Of a stretch of 20,213 nucleotides of DNA, positions 14,323 through 20,213 are shown piece by piece. Under the pieces are notes generated by a model. It did not search any database. It was not told the DNA's origin and saw nothing but the letters and a program-made list of their open reading frames with translations. The position numbers and the translations under genes were made by a program. Numbering within the stretch: position 1 is the stretch's first letter; every line of letters begins with the position of its first letter. This DNA is from Desulfotignum sp. (GTDB lineage: Bacteria > Desulfobacterota > Desulfobacteria > Desulfobacterales > Desulfobacteraceae). The stretch covers positions 1 through 20,213 of the forward strand of contig JAIPDY010000030.1 in NCBI GenBank assembly GCA_021737445.1. Direction: 5' to 3'.

Positions 14323-15215
14323 TGAGTTATTTTTTTCAAATTGTAGTCAGTGGTATCGTGGTGGGCTCCATATATGCCCTGGCCGCTCTGGGCCTGGTAC
14401 TGGTCTACAAATCCAGCCGGGTGGCCAATTTCGCCCACGGCCAGATCATTGCTGCCGGTGCGTTTATCACCTTTTTCCTCACTGTCCGGCTGGGGGTGCC
14501 CATCTTTTTCTCCTTTCTGGCCTCCATGCTCATCACCTTTTTTCTGGCCATGAGTGTGGAAAGAATCTTTTTAAGACGGCTCATCGGAGAGCCCATCATC
14601 TCGGTGATCATGGTCACCATCGGGCTGGCATCCATTTTTGACGGCCTGATCTACCTGACCCCCTTTGGATCGGAGAATTTTTCATTTCCCGACTTTCTTC
14701 CCACTGAATCCATTGTGGTGGGCGGGGTGTCCATCTCCTGGACCCAGCTGGTGGGGGTGATCATCACCTTTGTGCTCATCGGTGCCTTTTCCTGGTTTTT
14801 TAAAAAATCCACGGTGGGTATCTCCATGCGGGCCGTGTCAGACGACCAGTTTGGCGCCATGTCCGTAGGCATCTCAGTGCCCCGGGTGTTCGGGCTGGCC
14901 TGGGCTACGGCAGGACTTTCCGCGGCTGCTGCCGGATGCATCATCGGCAACATCACAGGGTTGAATTTTGAAACCCTGCATGCCTTCGGCATTGTGGTGT
15001 TCCCCGTGGTGATCTTAGGGGGACTGGATTCCATTTTAGGGGCGGTGGTGGCCGGCATCATCATGGGCCTGATCCAGCAGTTTGCATCAGGATACCTGGA
15101 CGGCAATTTCGGGCTCAACGGCACCGGAGATGTCATGCCCTATATCATTTTGTTGGTCATCCTTCTTTTTAAACCACATGGATTGTTCGGCATCCATGAA
15201 ATTGAGCGGGTGTAG
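14322..15215 (+). CDS. livH: ABC transporter permease, LivH type
   Basis: A 297-aa polytopic inner-membrane permease. It begins with the LivH pattern VVSGIVVGSIYALAALGLVLVYKSSRVANFAHGQ and ends with a hydrophobic helix and the FKPHGLFG tail. The cytoplasmic coupling region is VGISMRAVSDDQFGAMSVGI, followed by GLAWATAGLSAAAAG, as in the family. It forms the translocation pore with LivM. AAAGGAG stands just upstream, and the start codon overlaps the synthetase stop codon (14320-14322). Length is normal and no defect is seen. Confidence 0.95.
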   Translation: MSYFFQIVVSGIVVGSIYALAALGLVLVYKSSRVANFAHGQIIAAGAFITFFLTVRLGVPIFFSFLASMLITFFLAMSVERIFLRRLIGEPIISVIMVTIGLASIFDGLIYLTPFGSENFSFPDFLPTESIVVGGVSISWTQLVGVIITFVLIGAFSWFFKKSTVGISMRAVSDDQFGAMSVGISVPRVFGLAWATAGLSAAAAGCIIGNITGLNFETLHAFGIVVFPVVILGGLDSILGAVVAGIIMGLIQQFASGYLDGNFGLNGTGDVMPYIILLVILLFKPHGLFGIHEIERV

Positions 15216-15218
15216 CCT

Positions 15219-16313
15219 ATGTCACAGAACCGGTGGTTAGCAACAGGAAACTTTTTCACCTCCTACAAACAAGAGCAGCGAACCTTTTTCACCCACCTGG
15301 ACCGGACCATTTTCACCTGTTTTCTGGTTCTTTTGTTCGGGTGGCCCCTGGTATTTGAAATCAGCAACAAGTACATGCTCGTACTGGACAATATCCTGAT
15401 CGCCATTGTGGCGGTAATGGGCCTGAACCTTTTGCTGGGGTTTGCCGGGCTGATCTCCATCGGCCATGCCGCGTTCGTGGGCATCGGTGCCTATACCGTG
15501 GCCTCTTTCAGCCAGGTCATCGGGGACAACCACGTTTTTATCACCCATTTCTGGCCGGTGGTGATTGTATGTGCCGGCATCATGGGGGCGATTTTCGGTG
15601 CGTTTGTGGGACTGCCTGCCCTGCGGCTCAAACATCTGTACCTGGCCATCGCCACCTTGTCGTTCCAGATGATCTTTGAATGGTTTATTCAATTCATGAG
15701 TTTTTTCAACCAGGGCCAGACAATCTATGTGGGACGGGTCCACTGGTTCACCGGGATGGTGGGCAGAAGCGACCATTACCTGTTCTGGTACTATATTATT
15801 CTGATCTTTGTGGTAGTCCTGGGGTTCGGGGTAAGAAATCTGTTGAAAACCAAATACGGCCGGTGCCTGGTGGCGGTCAGAGACAATGACCGGGCCGCGG
15901 ATGCCATGGGCATGAACCCGGGACTCACCAAGGTGTATGCCTTTGCTCTGGCAGGATTTTTTGCTGGTGTGGCCGGAGCTCTGCATGCCTATCTCTACCG
16001 GGGGGTGGGATTTGAATCCTTTACCCTGCACGCGTCTGTCGGATATCTGGCCATGGCCATTGTGGGGGGCCTGGGCACGTTGAACGGGATCTTCTGGGGA
16101 CCGGTGGCCATCAAATTTCTGGATATCCAGGTGGAACAGTTTTCGGAATTTGTGGGACATTACCTCACCTATGCCCCGAATGTGGCCACGGCGTTGAAAC
16201 CTTTAAGCTTTGGTCTGGTCATTGTACTGTTTCTGATGTATGAACCCCGGGGGATTGCCAACTGGTGGCGTATTGTCAAATCCTACACCAAGCTGTGGCC
16301 TTTCCGTTACTGA
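15219..16313 (+). CDS. livM: ABC transporter permease, LivM type
   Basis: A 364-aa second permease of the pair. After a polar N-terminus of about 30 residues, multiple membrane segments follow, with the LivM pattern MGLNLLLGFAGLISIGHAAFVGIGAYT and the coupling motif GRCLVAVRDNDRAADAMGMN followed by the AGFFAGVAGALHAYLY helix. The tail MYEPRGIANWWRIVKSY is typical. It starts three bases after the livH stop codon, so the two permeases are probably translated together. Downstream, a 69-bp gap leads to the binding-protein gene. Confidence 0.95.
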   Translation: MSQNRWLATGNFFTSYKQEQRTFFTHLDRTIFTCFLVLLFGWPLVFEISNKYMLVLDNILIAIVAVMGLNLLLGFAGLISIGHAAFVGIGAYTVASFSQVIGDNHVFITHFWPVVIVCAGIMGAIFGAFVGLPALRLKHLYLAIATLSFQMIFEWFIQFMSFFNQGQTIYVGRVHWFTGMVGRSDHYLFWYYIILIFVVVLGFGVRNLLKTKYGRCLVAVRDNDRAADAMGMNPGLTKVYAFALAGFFAGVAGALHAYLYRGVGFESFTLHASVGYLAMAIVGGLGTLNGIFWGPVAIKFLDIQVEQFSEFVGHYLTYAPNVATALKPLSFGLVIVLFLMYEPRGIANWWRIVKSYTKLWPFRY

Positions 16314-16382
16314 CCCATGACGGGACTGCGGCAGCTTTAACCATATCACAGGTCATAACCCAAACCTTAGGAGGCGCGTATC

Positions 16383-17609
16383 ATGAAAAGCAAAACCGCA
16401 TTAATTTTCAACGTATTACTGGTTATTGTGTTCCTGTTTGCATTCACCCTGCCGGCATTCGCCGGCAAAACATACAAACTGGGGATGTCTCTGGCCATCA
16501 CAGGCCCCACATCCGATGCAGGGAACCCCTATTCCAAAGGGGCTGAAGACTGGTTTAAATTTGTCAATGAAACCGACTACCTGGGTGACGGCGACAAAAT
16601 CGACTGCCCCATCCGGGATGACCAGTACAAGAATGACACCACCAAACGGTTTTTTGAAGAATTTCTGGATGATGAAATTCTGATTTTCCTAAGCTATGCC
16701 ACCGGCGCCAACCTGGCGTTGAAACGCGATTTTGAAGAGGTGAAAATTCCGGTCATTCCCGCCTCCTATCATGAAGGCCTGATCGTGGATGCCAACTACA
16801 CCTTCATGCCTGTGGCCACCTATTCGGAAAACGCTGTGGGCCTGGCCGAGTATGTAGTGGGAAAACACCAGGGTGAAGATACCCCCAAGGTCGCTTTCTT
16901 TATCCATCCGTCCGCATTCGGCAGGGGACCGCTGGAAGACACCCAGAAAGCCATTGCCGAAGGGTTGAAAATCGATATTGTCGAAGTGGTGGAACACGGT
17001 ACCGACCTGGACAACACCGCCATGCTCCAGCGGCTGGTGAGCAAAGGGGTGCAGTATGTGATCTGTCACACGGTGCAGACCCCGGTGGCCACCATGCTCA
17101 CCGATGCCCAGCGCTTAGGGGTTTCTGCAGGTTCTTTTGGTGAAAAAGGCAAACTCACCTTTCTGGGTGCCCACTATACCGGCGGATCTGACCTGATCGC
17201 CCTGGCAGGCACAGCCACTGAAGGGTATATCTGGGCTGATTCCTACAACCTGACCTCGGAAAACAATGAAAAGGCCAAAAAACAGCTGGAACTGGCCGAG
17301 CGGTACGGCAGAGATGACAAGGCTGCCAACTCCCACAATTACGGTGCCGGGATCCTGGCTGCCCAGATTGCCACCGAAGCCATCAAAGAGACCAAAGCAG
17401 CCGGATTGAAAATCACCCGGGGAAATATCTACAAAACCATGCAGACATTGAATTTTGAATCCTTTGCAGCAGCCGGGCCCGTGACCTACTCTCCCACCGA
17501 ACGTATCGGGGTGGATGTCATGAACATTTACGTGGCCCAGGACGGTGTGTTCAAAAAGCTCCAGTCCTTTGAATCCCAGTACATCCAGAAAGTCCGGGCC
17601 GGCCGGTAA
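16383..17609 (+). CDS. livK: Periplasmic ligand-binding protein of the Liv-type importer (divergent)
   Basis: A 408-aa substrate-binding protein of the Leu/Ile/Val-binding family (type I periplasmic fold). A Sec signal peptide with a hydrophobic core and the cleavage site AFA|GK after residue 27 exports it to the periplasm. The first lobe opens with YKLGMSLAITGPTSDAGNPYSKGAEDW. The usual GGI-G stretch of amino-acid binders is replaced by a TDYLGDGDKIDCPIRDDQYK segment, so the ligand need not be an amino acid. AGGAGG (16369-16374) lies eight bases before the ATG. It is encoded after both permeases and before livF, which is not the E. coli order. Strong expression is expected from the ribosome binding site and from the stable hairpin behind the gene. 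The ligand is unknown; the linked acyl-CoA synthetases suggest a carboxylic acid. Confidence 0.92.
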   Translation: MKSKTALIFNVLLVIVFLFAFTLPAFAGKTYKLGMSLAITGPTSDAGNPYSKGAEDWFKFVNETDYLGDGDKIDCPIRDDQYKNDTTKRFFEEFLDDEILIFLSYATGANLALKRDFEEVKIPVIPASYHEGLIVDANYTFMPVATYSENAVGLAEYVVGKHQGEDTPKVAFFIHPSAFGRGPLEDTQKAIAEGLKIDIVEVVEHGTDLDNTAMLQRLVSKGVQYVICHTVQTPVATMLTDAQRLGVSAGSFGEKGKLTFLGAHYTGGSDLIALAGTATEGYIWADSYNLTSENNEKAKKQLELAERYGRDDKAANSHNYGAGILAAQIATEAIKETKAAGLKITRGNIYKTMQTLNFESFAAAGPVTYSPTERIGVDVMNIYVAQDGVFKKLQSFESQYIQKVRAGR

Positions 17610-17665
17610 TAAAAGTGTAATGATCAGTATTTAGAACAATATTTTTTGCACAAGATAACTCAAAA

Positions 17666-17697
17666 CTTCCCGGGAACAACTCTTTGTTTCCGGGAAG
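17666..17697 (+). promoter_or_regulatory. Stable hairpin between livK and livF
   Basis: CTTCCCGGGAAC (17666-17677) pairs with GTTTCCGGGAAG (17686-17697) through one G-U wobble. Two further A-T pairs extend it to 14 bp around a CTCT loop. No T-run follows, so it is not a simple terminator. Hairpins of this kind behind binding-protein genes often protect the upstream mRNA and lower expression downstream, which would raise the ratio of binding protein to ATPase. The rest of the 116-bp gap shows no clear promoter. Confidence 0.5.
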
Positions 17698-17725
17698 ATT
17701 AACCACCAAGCCAGAGAAAGTGCAT

Positions 17726-18532
17726 ATGGAAACAAATCTGCTTGAAGTCAACAACATTGAAGTGGTCTACAATGATATCATCCAGGTTTTGCGGGGGGTC
17801 AGCCTCCAGGTACCCAAAGGCCGCATTGTCGCCCTTCTTGGAACCAATGGTGCCGGAAAAACAACCACTTTGCGGGCCATATCAGGACTGCTGAAACCGG
17901 AAAACGGGGCCATAAGGGAGGGACATATCACCTTTGACGGCACAGACACCACCCAGATGCTGGGTACTGCTGTGGTCAAACTGGGGGCAGTGATGGTACC
18001 TGAAGGCCGCCGGGTGTTCAAACACCTGACGGTGAATGAAAACATCATTGTGGGTTCCATCACCCGCAAAGACGGGGCAGCTGCCATCAAAAAAGACAAT
18101 GAGTTGATGTACAAACATTTTCCCCGGCTTTCCAATGTCACCAACCGCATGGCCGGGTACAGTTCCGGCGGTGAGCAGCAGATGATCGCCATTGCAAGGG
18201 CACTTATGGCTGCTCCCAAGATGCTCATGCTGGACGAACCCTCCCTGGGACTGGCCCCGCTGCTGGTAAAAGAGATCTTTGACAATATCCAGCGCATCAA
18301 CAAGGAGCTGGAAACCACCATCCTGGTTGTGGAACAGAACGCCAAGGTTGCCCTGGCCGTGTCCGACTATGCATATATCATGGAATCAGGCAAGGTGGTA
18401 CTGGAGGGCCCCTCAAAAGAGCTGCAAAACAACCCTGATGTCAAGGAATTCTACATGGGCATCACCAAAGGGGGTGGACGTAAGTCCTTTAAAGATGTAA
18501 AATCCTATAAAAGACGTAAACGCTGGATGTAG
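17726..18532 (+). CDS. livF: ABC transporter ATPase, branched-chain amino acid type
   Basis: A 268-aa second ATPase of the importer, pairing with LivG. Walker A is GTNGAGKTT (39-47), the signature YSSGGEQQMIAIARALM, Walker B MLMLDEPSLGLAP and the LivF-specific VPEGRRVFKHLTVNEN stretch are all present. The frame extends 14 codons upstream into the hairpin. The ATG at 17726 is preferred because AGAGAAAG (17713-17720) precedes it and because the family starts about there. The protein ends in a strongly basic tail of about 20 residues (from GGGRKSFKD to KRRKRWM) beyond the usual LivF end, of unknown role. It is followed after 23 bp by the Usp-REC gene. Confidence 0.93.
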   Translation: METNLLEVNNIEVVYNDIIQVLRGVSLQVPKGRIVALLGTNGAGKTTTLRAISGLLKPENGAIREGHITFDGTDTTQMLGTAVVKLGAVMVPEGRRVFKHLTVNENIIVGSITRKDGAAAIKKDNELMYKHFPRLSNVTNRMAGYSSGGEQQMIAIARALMAAPKMLMLDEPSLGLAPLLVKEIFDNIQRINKELETTILVVEQNAKVALAVSDYAYIMESGKVVLEGPSKELQNNPDVKEFYMGITKGGGRKSFKDVKSYKRRKRWM

Positions 18533-18555
18533 ACCATAAATTTTAGGAGTACAAC

Positions 18556-19458
18556 ATGAAGATTCTGGTGGGATACGATGGTGGAGAAGAGGGACGTCTG
18601 GCCCTGGCCCTGGCACGGGATGCAGCCGTTTTCCATAAGGCATTTGTCCATGTGATCACATCCATGGAAGGGGGCAGCTCTGAAAAACAGACTGATATCC
18701 AGAAAGCGGAACAAAACCTGGCTTTTGCAAAAACCCTTCTGGAAAACTCCCATATACCGTGTGACTGCCAGCAAAGCGTTCGGGGCATGTCCGCCGGAGA
18801 AGACCTGGTCAAATTTGCCCAGGAAAACGATATCAACCATATCTTTTTAGGCATCCGGAAAAAATCCCGGGCCCAGAAAGCCATTTTAGGCTCCACTGCC
18901 CGGTATGTGATCCTCAAGGCCCACTGCCCTGTGACAACGGTGAAATTTGACCTTGACACCATCTCCAGCCAGGACCTGCTCAAGGACCGGCGCATCCTGG
19001 TGGTGGATGATGAACCTGATATTCTTGAAACCATTGAAGAACTCATGGACATGTGCATACTGGACACAGCCGCCTCTTTTGAATCTGCCAGAAAAAAAAT
19101 CGAGGAAACCGTGTATGATCTGGCCATTTTAGATATCATGGGTGTCAACGGGTATGATATTCTGGCCCTGGCCAGAAAAAAAGATCTGCCGGCACTGATG
19201 CTCACCGCCCATGCACTGACTCCGGAAAACCTCAAGGAATCGATCAAAAAAGGGGCAGATGCATATATTCCCAAAGATGAGCTGGCCAACCTGCAAACCC
19301 ATGTTACAGATGTGCTCCGCACAAGGATCCAGGGCACTCAGGGATATGGGGCCTGGTTTTCAAAACTCAAGCCGTTTTTTGACAAATCATTCGGGTCAGG
19401 ATGGCAGGAAAAAGACAAAGCATTCTGGAACTCCTTTAACGACAAATACGGGCAATAA
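18556..19458 (+). CDS. Universal-stress-protein domain fused to a REC receiver domain
   Basis: A 300-aa two-domain cytoplasmic protein. Residues 1-132 form a UspA-like domain, with strand ILVGYDGGEEG and the nucleotide-loop region LGIRKKSRAQKAILGSTARYV; the second glycine of the usual GxxG is a lysine, so ATP binding is uncertain. Residues 145-260 form a REC domain with D151/D152, phospho-acceptor D193 (LDIMG), T217 and K240 (IPKD). The last 34 residues carry the aromatic tail seen in the stand-alone REC protein at 6185-6682. The two REC parts share long identical stretches, including 27 identical bases (6214-6240 and 18990-19016), so they are duplicates. AGGAG (18545-18549) is well placed. 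As the eighth gene of the transporter operon it may couple transport or CoA/ATP status to the kinases of the locus; there is no DNA-binding output. Confidence 0.9.
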   Translation: MKILVGYDGGEEGRLALALARDAAVFHKAFVHVITSMEGGSSEKQTDIQKAEQNLAFAKTLLENSHIPCDCQQSVRGMSAGEDLVKFAQENDINHIFLGIRKKSRAQKAILGSTARYVILKAHCPVTTVKFDLDTISSQDLLKDRRILVVDDEPDILETIEELMDMCILDTAASFESARKKIEETVYDLAILDIMGVNGYDILALARKKDLPALMLTAHALTPENLKESIKKGADAYIPKDELANLQTHVTDVLRTRIQGTQGYGAWFSKLKPFFDKSFGSGWQEKDKAFWNSFNDKYGQ

Positions 19459-20213
19459 TGAATTCATATTTCACCAGGCCTGCAGCCTTTTTTATCTGCG
19501 TGATCCTTTTTTTTCTGGCCGGATGTACGTCTGATATTGAGAAAAAAGAAAAATTTCTCTCCCAGGCAGACACATTTATTGTGCAGCAGGATTTCAACAA
19601 AGCGATCATCCAACTCAAGAATGCCATAGAAATTGATCCGAAATCCAGCCGGGCATGGGAAATGCTCACAAAAGCCTACTTCAAGCTCGGTGATGCCCAG
19701 CAGGGATTTAACAGCCTTTTAAAACTTGAACAGATTAACCCGGACAACCTGGATACCGTGATTCAGGTGGCCTCTTTTTATCTTCTGGCCCAGCAGGTCA
19801 AGGAGGCCAAAGACCGGGTGGATCAGGTTCTGGCCAAACAGCCCGAACACATCCCGGCCCTGTATCTCAAGGCAGCAATCCTGAACCGGAACAAAGAAAA
19901 CCTGGATAATGTTGCCGGAATTTATGAAAAGATACTGGCCCTTGATGCCAACCAGCCAAGGGCACACCTGGCCCTGTCCAGAATCTATTTTGCCCGCTCA
20001 GAACATGCTGCTGCGGAAAAAAGTCTGAAAAATGCCCTGACACTGGAACCGGAAAACACCCGACTTTACAAGACCCTGTTTGGCTTTTATCTGTCCAGAA
20101 ATGATGTGGCATCAGCAGAGGCAGTGCTTGAAGAACTTATGACCAAAAATCCCGCCGACCCGGATCCCCATATTTTTCTGGGCAATTTTTATCTGGACCG
20201 CAATGCCCTTGAA
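19458..20213 (+). CDS. TPR-repeat lipoprotein, 3'-truncated by the window
   Basis: The reading frame is open from the ATG at 19458 to the window end (252 codons) without a stop. A lipoprotein signal peptide is clear: a basic/polar start, a hydrophobic core (residues 9-21) and the lipobox LAGC with C23. The +2 residue is Thr, so sorting to the outer membrane, facing the periplasm, is expected. The mature part is a chain of 34-residue TPR helical pairs (for example DFNKAIIQLKNAIEIDPKSS, EHAAAEKSLKNALTLEPENT), usually a protein-binding scaffold. Resemblance is to the PEP-CTERM/exosortase-associated TPR lipoproteins and similar large scaffolds, but the family cannot be fixed from this piece. Its ATG overlaps the Usp-REC stop codon (TAATG) and no good ribosome binding site is seen, pointing to translational coupling. 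Confidence 0.88.
   Translation, partial: MNSYFTRPAAFFICVILFFLAGCTSDIEKKEKFLSQADTFIVQQDFNKAIIQLKNAIEIDPKSSRAWEMLTKAYFKLGDAQQGFNSLLKLEQINPDNLDTVIQVASFYLLAQQVKEAKDRVDQVLAKQPEHIPALYLKAAILNRNKENLDNVAGIYEKILALDANQPRAHLALSRIYFARSEHAAAEKSLKNALTLEPENTRLYKTLFGFYLSRNDVASAEAVLEELMTKNPADPDPHIFLGNFYLDRNALE

Noticed and set aside
15237..16160. A 307-codon open frame on the minus strand inside livM.
   Set aside because: Its translation has no family features and is rich in His, Gln and Pro, typical of the antisense of a GC-rich membrane-protein gene. The livM frame fully explains the sequence.
1..20213. Search for tRNA, CRISPR arrays, insertion sequences, attachment sites or phage genes.
   Set aside because: I saw no cloverleaf-like sequence, regularly spaced repeats, transposase motifs or integrase. 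The window reads as an ordinary metabolic and signalling chromosomal region.

Overview
The window looks like a chromosomal piece of a strictly anaerobic, respiring bacterium of the sulfate-reducing Desulfobacterota type (Desulfobacteraceae-like). This rests on a ferredoxin-dependent 2-oxoacid oxidoreductase, a branched-chain-type ABC importer carrying embedded acyl-CoA synthetases, many soluble PAS/GAF histidine kinases, and overall protein style. It is inference from recognition, not from a database search. No tRNA, rRNA, CRISPR array, insertion sequence or phage gene is visible. The window is almost fully coding; the longest gene-free stretch is 189 bp (5768-5956).

Region 1 (1-2837, + strand) is the end of an operon for a VOR/KOR-type 2-oxoacid:ferredoxin oxidoreductase: alpha subunit (cut by the window start), beta, gamma, then a two-ACT-domain protein. 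A perfect 17-bp stem-loop (2856-2899) separates it from the convergent region 2 (2917-5767, - strand). Transcribed from right to left, region 2 reads ilvE (branched-chain aminotransferase), an XRE-cupin regulator and an acyl-CoA dehydrogenase. Together, regions 1 and 2 give the first three steps of branched-chain amino acid oxidation: transamination, oxidative decarboxylation to acyl-CoA with ferredoxin reduction, and acyl-CoA dehydrogenation. A strong promoter and a palindrome over the predicted start site lie in front of ilvE.

Region 3 (5957-9914) is a signalling block. It has a 65-aa protein with two CxNCGNEAE knuckles, a stand-alone receiver (REC) protein, a convergent minimal histidine kinase with no sensor domain, and a divergent 788-aa PAS-PAS-GAF histidine kinase with six cysteines near its C-terminus.

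Region 4 (10036-19458, + strand) is a long, probably single operon: an atypical adenylate-forming ligase, LivG, a canonical long-chain-type acyl-CoA synthetase, LivH, LivM, LivK, LivF, and finally a universal-stress-domain/REC fusion. That REC and its C-terminal tail are close paralogues of the stand-alone REC of region 3, which ties the signalling block to the transporter operon. My reading is a regulated uptake-and-activation system for a carboxylic acid, in which the ABC importer brings in the acid and the synthetase traps it as a CoA thioester, flanked by enzymes able to oxidise branched acyl-CoAs. The substrate cannot be read from sequence. A TPR lipoprotein gene, overlapping the stop of the Usp-REC gene, runs off the right edge.
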